From Mycetocola saprophilus (lineage in GTDB: Bacteria; Actinomycetota; Actinomycetes; Actinomycetales; Microbacteriaceae): DNA of 64,000 nucleotides. The DNA is taken from positions 744,001 through 808,000 of the forward strand of contig NZ_JOEC01000002.1 in NCBI RefSeq assembly GCF_000718085.1, in the 5' to 3' direction. The position numbers and the translations under genes were made by a program. Below, piece by piece: positions 9,282 through 19,151 of this stretch (its first letter is position 1; each line of letters begins with the position of its first letter). The notes beneath the pieces are model-generated. The model did not search any database and had not been told where the DNA came from. It saw only the letters and a program-made list of their open reading frames with translations.

Positions 9282-10577
9282 CTACACCAGGTCGCGCCAG
9301 TCGGCGGTGGGCTCGCCATCATCGTCCACGGCGTCGAGCGGCAGGTCGAGGGCCTCGGTGGGCGGGGCGATGACGGTGGCCTCGTCGCGGCGGTGGCGCA
9401 GCACATCGTTGATATAGGAGCTCAGCGCCTCGGCCAGCGGCACATCGGCGTCGCGGGCCTCGGACAGGCGATAGCGGTGCTCCAGGAGCTGGTGGAACAC
9501 CTCGGCCGGCTCGAGCTTGCCCTTGAGCTCGCGCGGGATGGCCTTCACGACGGGCTCGAAGACGCGGATCAGCCACTCGTGGGCCACCACCTCCTCGTCC
9601 ATGTCCTGCTTACCGTTGGCGGCGATGTAGGAGTCGAGGTCGTTCAGCAGTCGGCGGGCCTGGTTCTCGCCGGTGTCGAGACCGGTGAGGCGCAGCAGAC
9701 GACGCTGGTGGTGTCCGGCGTCCACAACCTTGGGCTGGATGCGCACGGTGGTGCCGCCCTCGGCGGTCTTGATCGCCAGCTCCTCGATGTCGAAGCCCAG
9801 ATCATTCAGACGCTCGACCCGCGAGCGGATTCGCCAGCGCTCATGCGAGGAGAAGGACTCGGAGCCGGTCAGCTCGGTCCACAGCTGGCGGTAGGCGGCG
9901 ACGATTCCGTTGGAGAGCTCCACCGGATCGAGGTCCTCGTCGGCGCGGCCGCCGGCGGCGAGGTCCATCAGCTCACCGGCGATGTTCACGCGGGCGATCT
10001 CCAGGTCGTTCTCGCGCTGGCCGCGCGACAGCCCGCCCGGGTAGAGCTTGCCAGTCTCGGCGTCCACCAGGTAGGCGGCAAATGCGCCCGCATCGCGTCG
10101 GAAGAGGGTGTTGGACAGCGACACGTCGCCCCAGAAGAAGCCCACGATGTGCAGACGCACCAGGAGCACGGCGAGGGCGTCCACCAGGCGGGTGGCGGTG
10201 TCCGGGCGCAGCTGCTGCGAGAACAGCGCGCGGTAGGGCAGCGAGAAGCGCAGGTGACGGGTGACCAGGACCGAGGGCAGCTCATCACCGTTCTCGGTGC
10301 CTCGGCCGGTGATCACCGCGAGGGGATCCACACACGGGATATCCAGGCGCTGCAGGGTGCGTAGCATGTCATACTCGCCGCGGGCCATCTCGGCGGTGGT
10401 TTCCTTCACGGCAACCACATAACCGGAGAGGTTGGCGAAGCGCACCAGGTGGCGTGAAATACCCTTGGGCAGCGAGGCGATGCTCTCGCTCGGCCAGTCC
10501 GCCAGGGGGAGCTCCCAGGGCAGATCCAGCAGCGCCGGATCCGCGGTGGCCGAGGTGATGTTTAGCGAGCCGCTCAT
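9282..10577 (-). CDS. DUF4032 protein with kinase-like fold
   Basis: Cytoplasmic protein of 431 residues. The N-terminal half looks like a protein/LPS-kinase fold: a Lys-containing strand (GYVVAVKETT), VLVTRHLRFSLPYR, and a catalytic-loop-like LHIVGFFWGDVSLSNTLFRRDAG followed by YLVDAETG, in the position of the metal-binding DFG. The C-terminal half (from about 260, EELAIKTAEGGTTVRIQPKVVDAGHHQRRLLRLTGLDTGENQARRLLNDL) is the DUF4032 domain. The ATG at 10577 has a GAGAGGGA ribosome site. No substrate is known; kinase activity is an inference from the motifs. Confidence 0.85.
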   Translation of the reverse strand: MSGSLNITSATADPALLDLPWELPLADWPSESIASLPKGISRHLVRFANLSGYVVAVKETTAEMARGEYDMLRTLQRLDIPCVDPLAVITGRGTENGDELPSVLVTRHLRFSLPYRALFSQQLRPDTATRLVDALAVLLVRLHIVGFFWGDVSLSNTLFRRDAGAFAAYLVDAETGKLYPGGLSRGQRENDLEIARVNIAGELMDLAAGGRADEDLDPVELSNGIVAAYRQLWTELTGSESFSSHERWRIRSRVERLNDLGFDIEELAIKTAEGGTTVRIQPKVVDAGHHQRRLLRLTGLDTGENQARRLLNDLDSYIAANGKQDMDEEVVAHEWLIRVFEPVVKAIPRELKGKLEPAEVFHQLLEHRYRLSEARDADVPLAEALSSYINDVLRHRRDEATVIAPPTEALDLPLDAVDDDGEPTADWRDLV

Positions 10578-10612
10578 GGGTTCCCTCTCTTTTCCGGTTA
10601 CCCGGGATAACA

Positions 10613-10643
10613 CTTCGGCCCACACCGAGGGTGTGGGCCGAAG
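10613..10643 (-). terminator. Hairpin downstream of the ABC ATPase gene
   Basis: A 13-bp perfect stem (10613-10625 with 10631-10643) with a five-base loop sits between the stop of the ATPase gene and the start of the DUF4032 gene on the same strand. There is no strong T-run, so termination may be partial and allow read-through. Confidence 0.6.
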
Positions 10644-10720
10644 CTAAACAAACTCTCTTTCGAGCGTACCGGAGGTCACGAGACTACCGGCCGAAGATTC
10701 GCTCGAAACGGTGACCTAAA

Positions 10721-11818
<1,098 letters not shown>

Positions 11819-12076
11819 TTTCTCTTCTCCTTCACCGGCAGGTACGTGCCGGACGATCCGTTGTGATGGAACCCCGTTCTTTACAGCTCGGGGTGTGACG
11901 CCAGTGTCACGTTTTTTAGTATGGCACGCCCGGGCGTGGTTTTGGAACGTCCGGACCCGGATTGGGAAAACGTCCCCTAAACGAGGACCCGTTTGGGCTA
12001 TTTTCAGATGCGCTGGGTAAACTCGGAGTTCGCGTGTCGTCTAATTCCGATGTAGACACGCATTGAGCGAGGACGA

Positions 12077-13003
12077 ATGACTAACGACGCAGACCCGAAG
12101 TCGCCCCGGAACCGATCGGTCCGACAGGCCGCGCGTGAGCGTGCCACCGAACTGCGCAGCGCCCAGCGCCGCAAGGATATTCTGGGCCGCGTGCTCCTGA
12201 TTGGTGCCGGCGTGATTGTGGTGGGTGCCATCGTGGTGGGTGTCGTGATGTCGCTGCGCACCACCGAGCCCTCGGCCACCACCACCCCCGCGAACATGAT
12301 CAGCGGCGGCATCGTGGTGGGTGCCGGCCTCAAGGCGGTCCGCACGGATTCTCAGCCGATCGCGGATCCCGCCAAGCCCACCGAGATCAACCCGGCGGTG
12401 CCCAACATTCGTATCTATGCCGACTACATCGCCTCGGATATGGGTGAGTTCCAGAAGGCCAACGCCGAGATGCTGGAAACCCTGGTCAAGGACGGCGCGA
12501 TCACCGTCGAGTATCACCCGATCGCCCCGTTGGCCAGTAAGTCGGCCGGTAGCCAGTACTCGGTCCGGGCAGCCAACGCCGCCGCCTGCGTCGCAAACTT
12601 CGCCCCCGACCAGTTCTTCGCCTTCAACGCGGCGATGTACAAGGACCAGCCCACCGAGGGCACCACCGGTCGCAGCGATGACGATCTGGTGAAGCTGGCC
12701 AAGGACGCCAAGGTGTCCGATGCAAGCTCGATCGAGGAGTGCATCACCAAGCAGACCTATAAGGGCTGGGTGAGCAGCGTGACCGACACCGCGATGAACC
12801 AGCCGGTGCCGAACTCGAAGCTGGACAAGGTGGTGACCATGCCCACGATCCTGGTGAACGAGAAGCTGTACACCGGCGAGCTGACCAGCTCCAAGGAGTT
12901 CCGCGCGTTTGTGCTGTCGATTGCCAGCGAGACCCAGAACAAGGCGAGTGTGTCGCCCACCCCGTCCACCGATCCGACCGACGGCGCAACACCCGCCGGA
13001 TAG
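12077..13003 (+). CDS. DsbA-like thioredoxin-fold protein lacking CxxC
   Basis: Membrane-anchored extracytoplasmic protein of 308 residues. A charged cytoplasmic N-terminus (1-38) and one membrane segment (about 40-60) lead to a DsbA/thioredoxin_4-type domain (about 105-290) with the cis-Pro loop MPTILVNEK. Where relatives have Cys-Pro-x-Cys, this protein reads IYADYIASDMGEFQKAN, so both redox cysteines are absent; the only cysteines are in AAACVAN and EECITK. It therefore probably cannot act as a dithiol oxidase or reductase. ATG with AGGACG upstream. The fold assignment is firm; the role is unknown. Confidence 0.82.
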   Translation: MTNDADPKSPRNRSVRQAARERATELRSAQRRKDILGRVLLIGAGVIVVGAIVVGVVMSLRTTEPSATTTPANMISGGIVVGAGLKAVRTDSQPIADPAKPTEINPAVPNIRIYADYIASDMGEFQKANAEMLETLVKDGAITVEYHPIAPLASKSAGSQYSVRAANAAACVANFAPDQFFAFNAAMYKDQPTEGTTGRSDDDLVKLAKDAKVSDASSIEECITKQTYKGWVSSVTDTAMNQPVPNSKLDKVVTMPTILVNEKLYTGELTSSKEFRAFVLSIASETQNKASVSPTPSTDPTDGATPAG

Positions 13004-13078
13004 GTTCGCTCCCGGTGCGTGAAGTTGCACCGCGCCCGACCGGGTGCCCTAGAATAATGGGGTGCCCGATCGGCACCC

Positions 13079-13154
13079 GCCGTTTTAGCTCAGTTGGCAG
13101 AGCGCCGCACTTGTAATGCGAAGGTCGCGAGTTCGATTCTCGCAAACGGCTCCA
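13079..13154 (+). tRNA. tRNA-Thr (anticodon TGT)
   Basis: 76-nt tRNA with a perfect 7-bp acceptor stem (13079-13085 with 13144-13150), D-arm TAGCTCAGTTGGCAGAGC, anticodon loop CTTGTAA (anticodon TGT, threonine) and T-arm GTTCGATTC. The CCA end is encoded. Confidence 0.97.
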
Positions 13155-13156
13155 TC

Positions 13157-13200
13157 ACCCCCGGTCCCCGTGCCCATCGGCACGATGTGGCCGGGGGTTT
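13157..13200 (+). terminator. Terminator after tRNA-Thr
   Basis: An eight-bp outer stem (13157-13164 with 13191-13198) encloses a smaller GTGCC/GGCAC hairpin and is followed by TTT. Confidence 0.7.
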
Positions 13201-13213
13201 GTGCTGGAACGCG

Positions 13214-13444
13214 CTATCGTCTGAGTCGTGGCGGTTTGCGACGTAGCGGCTTATCAGAAAAAAACAGCCGGTGATACCAGCGTCTTCGGCGAACCGGCCA
13301 GAGCTCCGAGGCGAGGTCGATGATCCACTCGGGCGAGGCGATGCCCTGTGCCTGTTCGGCGCGAAACCGAATGTTCGCCGCGTAGACAAGCTCGTTATGG
13401 CTCGGCGGAAGCCCCAGGGGAAGTCGGCTGTAGTCGTTGGTCAT
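13214..13444 (-). CDS. Small basic hypothetical protein
   Basis: 76-residue protein I do not recognise. It starts at an ATG with a strong GAGGAGG ribosome site and has high-GC codon use, which supports it being a gene. The N-terminal part (SHNELVYAANIRFRAEQAQGIASPEWIIDLASELW) looks helical and the end is strongly basic (RRRRWYHRLFF, KPLRRKPPRLRR). It lies 18 bp downstream of another unrecognised gene on the same strand, next to tRNA-Thr, and the two are probably an operon. Confidence 0.65.
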   Translation of the reverse strand: MTNDYSRLPLGLPPSHNELVYAANIRFRAEQAQGIASPEWIIDLASELWPVRRRRWYHRLFFSDKPLRRKPPRLRR

Positions 13445-13462
13445 GGATTCCTCCTCTACTTT

Positions 13463-13930
13463 TCAATGGTCCTGGGGTTCGTGCATGTGGGTAAAGCTGG
13501 TGTCCGACTTCTGTCCGCTTGGAAAACGCGTGTGTTCCGCGGTGGTATCCTGCGAAATAATCGCCGAGGCCGCGAGAAGTAACCTGGTGCCGTCGATTCC
13601 ACCCAGGCGTGAGCTCGCCATCTCGGTGAGGATACCCAGTGCGGTTTCCCGTTCGGCGCTCTCCTCGGCACCAAAGTAGTGGGTGAGTCCCCACTCGACT
13701 CGCTGCCACCAGATATCCTCGCGCTGTTTCTTGCGCGCGGTGAAGATGGTGATCATCGCGGCGATACTGGCGACCACGCCCGCAAAGCCGGTGGTGCCGG
13801 CCCACCGTGCGAGTCCATGCCAGAAATCGAGCGGATACGATGCGCTGGCGCTGGAAACCGTGCCGGTACCGAGAGCAGCGCCAATGGTGGCGGTGGCCAT
13901 GGCGGTGATGTTCAGGGCGTGGATGGGCAT
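13463..13930 (-). CDS. Hypothetical membrane protein
   Basis: 155-residue protein of unknown function. Two hydrophobic stretches (about 8-32 and 46-64) are followed by a cytoplasmic helical region starting TARKKQREDIWWQRVEWGLTH, which recalls the generic membrane-anchored proteins with a short cytoplasmic tail found near tRNA genes in actinobacteria. No ribosome site is obvious at the ATG at 13930; an internal ATG at residue 11 is possible. It pairs with the small basic gene downstream. It could be accessory DNA, but no integrase or attachment repeat is visible. Confidence 0.6.
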   Translation of the reverse strand: MPIHALNITAMATATIGAALGTGTVSSASASYPLDFWHGLARWAGTTGFAGVVASIAAMITIFTARKKQREDIWWQRVEWGLTHYFGAEESAERETALGILTEMASSRLGGIDGTRLLLAASAIISQDTTAEHTRFPSGQKSDTSFTHMHEPQDH

Positions 13931-14266
13931 GTTTGAACACTACGCACAGCGAGCGTCCTGATGCCCGGAGCAGCTTGATCTGTGGATAATCGGGTATTTC
14001 CTTCGCGCTGTGGAGGAGGGTCGAAGCGGTTGATCGCATCATCGCGCACCGCGACCTAAGAAAATTTCGATTGGGCTATGGACACGGGACCTAAATGGGG
14101 TATGTTGATGACGTGAACATACCTCCGAAAGGTCGGGGGCACCCGGAACCACATAGGGGAATCGTGATTCCGGCACCGCCAATGAGGGCGGTGATTGGTG
14201 CGCCCGGGGGAGGGAAACTCACACCCGCATCACGTTTCGTCATTGACCTGCAAAGGAGCAACGCCC
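13931..14266. other. Long upstream region of the sugar ABC operon
   Basis: 336 bp with no convincing gene. It holds an AT-richer stretch near 14055-14075, a perfect inverted repeat at 14099-14123 (listed separately), a seven-bp hairpin in the presumed leader (14174-14180 with 14187-14193), and the AAAGGAG ribosome site of the binding-protein gene. The long leader suggests regulation at the promoter or RNA level. Confidence 0.6.
14099..14123. promoter_or_regulatory. Candidate sugar-operon operator (inverted repeat)
   Basis: GGTATGTT (14099-14106) and AACATACC (14116-14123) form a perfect eight-bp inverted repeat with a nine-bp spacer, about 145 bp upstream of the sugar binding-protein gene. 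Size and symmetry fit a dimeric repressor site; the ROK regulator encoded downstream of the operon is the natural candidate, which is inference. Confidence 0.5.
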
Positions 14267-15565
14267 ATGAAAAAACGTTCCCTCTCCCTCCTCGCCGCCA
14301 CGGCCATCGTGGCCCTGCTTGCCGGATGCTCCGGTGGGGCAAGCGCCGAGGAGGATAAGGGTCTCGGCACCGCCGATAAGCCCGTGACCATCAAGTTTTG
14401 GCACCCCACGCAGTACGCGCCGCAGATCGTTGAGGCCTTCGAAAAGTCTCATCCGAACATCAAGGTCAAGCTGACCGTGGTTCCCTCCAACCAGCCCGAT
14501 ATCGCCGCCAAGCTGATCGCCGCCGTTCAGGCCGGAGACGCCCCCGATGTGATCAAGGCCGAGTATCAGATGCTGCCCTACCTGGTCTCCCAGGGTGCCG
14601 TGGCCCCGCTGGAAAACCTGAAGATCGATGAGGGGGACTACCGCGAATCCGTGCGCGGCCTGGTCCACTTCGGCGACAAGGACTACGGCGCACCCGAGGA
14701 CTTCACCCCGATGATGTTCTTCTACCGAGCCGACCTGTTTGACCAGCTGGGACTGACCGTTCCGACCACGTGGGACGAGTATGAGGCGCTCGCCCGCAAG
14801 GTCAAGGAGGTCGCCCCGGACAAGGTGCTCGGAAACTACAACTACGACTCCAACGACCTGGCCGGCTGGTCGGCTCAGGCCGGTGCCGACTGGTGGAAGG
14901 CCGACGGCGAGAAGTGGACCGTGGGCATCGACGACCCGGCCACCCTCAAGGCCGCCAACTTCCGATCCAAGCTCATCAAGGAGGGTCTGATCTCCACCGA
15001 GACCGGCCCCGGCGTCAACAACATGCTCGCCGACGGGACGATCCTCTCCTGGAACGCCGGTGCCTGGGCACCCGGCACCATCATGAACGCCAACCCGCAG
15101 CTGGATGGGAAGTGGCGTGCGGCACCGATGCCGGTGTGGGATAAGGGCGATACCGAGACCGCGGTGTCCGGTGGATCGGCGATCATCCTGGTCAAGAACA
15201 CCAAGGTGCGTCAGGCCGCCGAGACCTTCATCGAGTGGTTCACCGACTCCGAGGAGGGCATCCTCACCCGCTGGAAGTACTCCAACAACCTCTCCGGCAG
15301 CGACCGCCTGGACAACTCCAAGGAGATCCTGGAGATGCGCCCGAGCCCGATCGATCCCGCCCAGGATTACCTCAAGTTGGTGGCCAGCCAGAAGGCCAAG
15401 ACATTCTCCAACTGGGGTCCCAACGCCCTGCTGATGCAGAGTACCTGGAAGGACATCGCGCCCAAGGCCGTGGCCGGGGAGCTGTCGATGGATGACGCCA
15501 TCAAGAAGCTTCAGACCACCGTGGTGGACGATATGAAGCGCACGGGCTTCACGGTGACGGACTAG
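14267..15565 (+). CDS. Sugar ABC transporter substrate-binding lipoprotein
   Basis: Extracellular solute-binding protein (family 1, CUT1 importer), 432 residues. The ATG at 14267 has an AAAGGAG site and starts a lipoprotein signal peptide with lipobox LLAGC. The mature protein has the usual periplasmic-binding-protein start (VTIKFWHPTQYAPQIVEAFEKSHPNIKVK) and a tryptophan-rich binding region. It is first in an operon with two permeases, an aldo/keto reductase, a ThuA-domain protein and an MFS transporter. The sugar cannot be read from sequence. Confidence 0.92.
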   Translation: MKKRSLSLLAATAIVALLAGCSGGASAEEDKGLGTADKPVTIKFWHPTQYAPQIVEAFEKSHPNIKVKLTVVPSNQPDIAAKLIAAVQAGDAPDVIKAEYQMLPYLVSQGAVAPLENLKIDEGDYRESVRGLVHFGDKDYGAPEDFTPMMFFYRADLFDQLGLTVPTTWDEYEALARKVKEVAPDKVLGNYNYDSNDLAGWSAQAGADWWKADGEKWTVGIDDPATLKAANFRSKLIKEGLISTETGPGVNNMLADGTILSWNAGAWAPGTIMNANPQLDGKWRAAPMPVWDKGDTETAVSGGSAIILVKNTKVRQAAETFIEWFTDSEEGILTRWKYSNNLSGSDRLDNSKEILEMRPSPIDPAQDYLKLVASQKAKTFSNWGPNALLMQSTWKDIAPKAVAGELSMDDAIKKLQTTVVDDMKRTGFTVTD

Positions 15566-15571
15566 CCCCAC

Positions 15572-16558
15572 ATGTCTCAGCCAGTTCTCGAACAGGCCGG
15601 CCCCGCCCGGACGCGACGCTCGCTCGCGCCCGGTCGGGCCCCGGCCGGCCCGGGCCGCCCGAAGAAGGGCCGCCACCGCCTCGCCCCGTACCTGTTTATC
15701 GCACCGGGGATCACCCTCTTCACCCTGTTCCTGCTGATCCCGATCGGCTACTCGGTCTACCTCAGCTTCTTCTCCAATAAGGTCTCCTCGGGCATCATCG
15801 GTGCCTCCGAACGCGCCTCGGTGTTTGTCGGGTTCGACAACTTCGCGGCGATCCTCGAGGGCTCGGTGTTCTGGTCGGGCCTGGCCCGCGCCGGATACTA
15901 CGGCCTGTTGGTGATCCCGATCACCCTCGGCCTGGCGCTGGTCTTCGCCCTGGCGCTGGACGTGGGCGTCTCCAAGCTGCGCACGGTCTCGAAGACGATC
16001 ATCTTCATCCCCTATGCGGTCCCCGGCGTGATCGCCACGCTCATGTGGGGCTACATGTACCACGAACGCACCAGCCCGTTCGGTGACATCTTCACCTTCT
16101 TCGGTTTCCCGACCCCGGACTTCCTCGGGGACTCGCTGGTGTTCTACTCGATCGTCAACATCGCCGTCTGGGGTGGCATCGGCTTCAACATGATCATCCT
16201 GCATACCGCGCTCAGCGGCATTCCGCGGGAGATCTACGAGGCGGCTCGGATCGACGGGGCCAGCGAGCTGCGCATCGCGATCCAGGTCAAGCTGCCGCTC
16301 GTGGTGCCCTCGATGATCTTCACCCTGCTGTTTGGTGTGATCGGCGCGGTTCAGGTGTACGCCGAACCGCAGACCATGAAAACCATGTCCCCCTCCATCA
16401 CCTCCGGCTGGGTGCCGCTGATGGAGATCCAGCGCCTGGCCTTTGAGCAGGGCGAAACCAACATGGCCGCGGCCGGGGCGATCATCATCGCGCTGATCGC
16501 ATTTGGACTCTCGCTGCTGGTCTTCCGGCTCGCAGGCAAGAAGGGATCGGGCGACTGA
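15572..16558 (+). CDS. Sugar ABC transporter permease (MalF/UgpA type)
   Basis: Membrane subunit of the CUT1 importer, 328 residues, with about six membrane segments and the EAA loop that contacts the ATPase (EIYEAARIDGASELRIAIQVKLP). A long, basic, Pro/Arg-rich N-terminal tail (1-40) is cytoplasmic. It begins six bases after the binding-protein stop and overlaps the next permease by one base (TGATG). Confidence 0.92.
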   Translation: MSQPVLEQAGPARTRRSLAPGRAPAGPGRPKKGRHRLAPYLFIAPGITLFTLFLLIPIGYSVYLSFFSNKVSSGIIGASERASVFVGFDNFAAILEGSVFWSGLARAGYYGLLVIPITLGLALVFALALDVGVSKLRTVSKTIIFIPYAVPGVIATLMWGYMYHERTSPFGDIFTFFGFPTPDFLGDSLVFYSIVNIAVWGGIGFNMIILHTALSGIPREIYEAARIDGASELRIAIQVKLPLVVPSMIFTLLFGVIGAVQVYAEPQTMKTMSPSITSGWVPLMEIQRLAFEQGETNMAAAGAIIIALIAFGLSLLVFRLAGKKGSGD

Positions 16559-17493
16559 TGACCACGATCGATAAGACCCCGGTTCCCGTCGCCGCCGCGC
16601 TGCCGGCGAGCGAGCGTCCGCCGCAGGAGATCAAGCGCGAACGCGCCCGGGCCAAGCGAAAGGCGCTCGGCGCGATTCCCTCGGCGATCCTGATCATCGG
16701 CTCGCTGTACTGCTTCATCCCGCTGTTCTGGCTGGTGAGCGCGTCCACCAAGGGCCGCGAAACCCTGTTCACCACCAACACGTTTATCCCCGATGGGATC
16801 GACGGGTTCTTCCGCAACGTCGCCCAGCTGGGCAACTATCAGGACGGCGCGTTTTGGACGTGGATGGGCAACTCGGTCATCTACGCCGGCGGAGGCGCTG
16901 CCCTCTCGGTGCTGGTCTCGGCGGCGTTCGGCTATGGCCTGGCGATGTACGAGTTCCGCGGCAAGCAGGTCGCCTTCGGCCTGGTGCTCACCGGCATGCT
17001 GCTGCCCGGCGTGGTGGTGGCGATCCCGCAGTACCTGCTGATGGCCCAGCTTGAGCTCACCAACACGTACTTCGCGATCCTGTTCCCGGTCATGGTCAGC
17101 CCGTTTGGGATGTGGCTGTGCCGCGTGTTTGCCGCCTCCTCGGTGCCGCGGGAGCTGCTGGATGCCGGACGCGTGGACGGGGCCAGCGAGTTTCGAATCT
17201 TCTCGGCGATTGGGCTGCGTTTGATGGCGCCCGGCCTGCTCACCGTGTTCCTGTTGCAGTTCGTGGGAATCTGGAATAACTTCCTGCTGCCGTTCATCAT
17301 GCTGAGCGACAACACCAAGTACCCCCTCTCCCTCGGCCTCTACAGCATGATGCGCGGGAGTGATACCGAGGAGGCCATCATCCCGACCCTGGTGATTTCC
17401 GGATCACTCGTGGCCACCATTCCGCTGATCATCATCTTTATCTGGCTGCAGAAGTACATGCGTATCAACTTCGGCGGCGGACTGAAAGGCTAA
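16558..17493 (+). CDS. Sugar ABC transporter permease (MalG/UgpE type)
   Basis: Second CUT1 membrane subunit, 311 residues, about six membrane segments, EAA loop ELLDAGRVDGASEFRIFSAIGL, and the C-terminal LQKYMRINFGGGLKG characteristic of MalG-like subunits. It is translationally coupled to the upstream permease. No ATPase gene follows, so the complex must borrow one. Confidence 0.92.
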   Translation: MTTIDKTPVPVAAALPASERPPQEIKRERARAKRKALGAIPSAILIIGSLYCFIPLFWLVSASTKGRETLFTTNTFIPDGIDGFFRNVAQLGNYQDGAFWTWMGNSVIYAGGGAALSVLVSAAFGYGLAMYEFRGKQVAFGLVLTGMLLPGVVVAIPQYLLMAQLELTNTYFAILFPVMVSPFGMWLCRVFAASSVPRELLDAGRVDGASEFRIFSAIGLRLMAPGLLTVFLLQFVGIWNNFLLPFIMLSDNTKYPLSLGLYSMMRGSDTEEAIIPTLVISGSLVATIPLIIIFIWLQKYMRINFGGGLKG

Positions 17494-17495
17494 TC

Positions 17496-18455
17496 ATGAC
17501 AACCGAACCCACCAACCGGGTTACCTTCCCGCAGGCCCGCGGCCTGTCCCTCGGCGCCACCTCGCTGATCCATCATGCCGATCCGCAGGCCAACAGCGAC
17601 GACCTGGTGGATGCCGCCTGGGATGCGGGGATCCGCTACTTCGACACCGCCCCGATGTATGGCGGCGGTGCCTCGGAGAAGCTGTTTGGGCCCTCGCTGA
17701 CCCGCTATCCCCGCGAGGAGTATGTGCTCTCCTCCAAGGTGGGCCGCCTGGTGCGCGACGGCGAGCCGGTCCTCGAACACGAGGATGCGCTGTGGCGCTA
17801 CGACTTCTCGGCTGACGGGATTCGCCGCTCGGTAGACGCGTCGCTCGCCCGGCTGGGCGTTGACCGACTGGACATCGCCTACATCCACGATCCCGACCGT
17901 TTCTACGACCAGGCGTCCACCGAGTCCTATGCGGCACTCCAGGAGCTGCGCTCCGAGGGGGTGATCGGCGCCATCGGCGTCGGCATCACCCAGGCACCGA
18001 TGCTCGCCCGCTTCCTGCGCGAAATCGAGCTGGACGCCGCGCTGCTCGCCGGCCGTTTCTCGCTGGTGGACTCCGAGGCGCTGGACGAGGTGATCCCGCT
18101 GGTGCGGGAGCAGGGCGTGACCCTGAGCATCGCCTCGACCCTGCACGCGGGCCTGGTGGATGGCAAGGACTCCGGTCACTTCCACTATCAGCCCACCCCG
18201 CCCGCGATCGTCGAGCGGGTCGCCGCGATTCACGCACTGAGTGAGCGCTACGGCGTGCCCATCGGTGCGGTGGCCATTCAGTATGTGCTGGGCTATCCCG
18301 AGGTGGACATGATCCTCACCGGGGTGGCCGACCGCGGCCAGCTGAACCAGAACCTGTCCTGGGCGAGCTGGGAGATCCCCGCCGAGCTGTGGGCGGAGCT
18401 GGATGCGTCCGGCCTGGTTTCGGCGCCGATCCCCACCACCCTGCTGCACCCCTAA
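17496..18455 (+). CDS. Aldo/keto reductase (L-fucose / aldose dehydrogenase-like)
   Basis: NAD(P)-dependent oxidoreductase of 319 residues with the AKR barrel. The catalytic set is visible: Asp and Tyr in YFDTAPMYGGGASEKLFG, Lys in YVLSSKVGRL and His in IAYIHDPDR. The sequence style matches the D-threo-aldose 1-dehydrogenase / L-fucose dehydrogenase subgroup, which oxidises free aldoses to lactones. It starts two bases after the permease stop, so it probably acts on the imported sugar. The actual substrate is inference. Confidence 0.87.
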   Translation: MTTEPTNRVTFPQARGLSLGATSLIHHADPQANSDDLVDAAWDAGIRYFDTAPMYGGGASEKLFGPSLTRYPREEYVLSSKVGRLVRDGEPVLEHEDALWRYDFSADGIRRSVDASLARLGVDRLDIAYIHDPDRFYDQASTESYAALQELRSEGVIGAIGVGITQAPMLARFLREIELDAALLAGRFSLVDSEALDEVIPLVREQGVTLSIASTLHAGLVDGKDSGHFHYQPTPPAIVERVAAIHALSERYGVPIGAVAIQYVLGYPEVDMILTGVADRGQLNQNLSWASWEIPAELWAELDASGLVSAPIPTTLLHP

Positions 18456-18479
18456 CCCCACCCGAGAGAGGGAAACATC

Positions 18480-19151
18480 ATGGCAAAAATCACCATCCTG
18501 ACCGGCTCCGGTCAGTACCAGGACCGCTGGCACGATTTCACCGCGACGGGCTTCCGCGTCGCCCAGGTGTTGCAGGAGGCCGGGCACGAGGTTGTGCTGC
18601 GGGCGCTCAAGCCGCAGGGCATCCTGGAGGAACTGGCGGACACCGACCTGCTGGTGGTCAACTCGGGCTTTGGCGAGTATACCGAGGTCTCCGACGGTCC
18701 GCGCGAGGAGTGGGACGAGGCCTTTGCCGCGCTGCGTGCCTACCGCGCCCGCAAGGCACCGATCCTCGCGCTGCACGCCGCCTCGAACAGCCTGGATGGG
18801 CTGGACGAGTGGCACCAGTGGATCGGCGGCGAGTGGGTGCGCGGGACCTCGATGCATCCGCCGATCGGCGTCTCGCACGTGCAGGTCTCGGACCCGGATC
18901 ATCCGATCACCGCGGGCTTTGCCGACTTCCACCCCTACGACGAGATGTACAGCTATCTGGAGGCGTACCCGGGCAGCCGAATTCTGCTGACCCACGACTA
19001 TGCCGACCTGACCCACGCACTGGTGTGGACCACCGAGCAGGACGGTGCCCGCACCGTCTATGACGCCCTGGGCCACGGCGTGCAGGCGTTTGACACCCCG
19101 GAACGGCACGAGCTGCTGCGCCGCGAGGTGGATTGGCTGCTGGCAGAGTGA
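18480..19151 (+). CDS. ThuA-domain protein
   Basis: 223-residue cytoplasmic protein of the ThuA family (glutamine-amidotransferase-like fold), named after a trehalose/sucrose utilisation gene in rhizobia. Typical features are ITILTGSGQYQDRWHDF, DLLVVNSGFGEYT, APILALHAASNS, WVRGTSMHPP and DEMYSYLEAY. The ATG follows GAGAGAGGGAAA. In many bacteria ThuA proteins accompany sugar transport and oxidoreductase genes, as here, but the biochemical reaction is not settled. Confidence 0.88.
   Translation: MAKITILTGSGQYQDRWHDFTATGFRVAQVLQEAGHEVVLRALKPQGILEELADTDLLVVNSGFGEYTEVSDGPREEWDEAFAALRAYRARKAPILALHAASNSLDGLDEWHQWIGGEWVRGTSMHPPIGVSHVQVSDPDHPITAGFADFHPYDEMYSYLEAYPGSRILLTHDYADLTHALVWTTEQDGARTVYDALGHGVQAFDTPERHELLRREVDWLLAE

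Noticed and set aside
13214-13930. A genomic island inserted at tRNA-Thr
   Set aside because: The two genes beside the tRNA are unrecognised, but there is no integrase, no direct repeat of the tRNA 3' end up to about 14.2 kb, and base composition does not change sharply.
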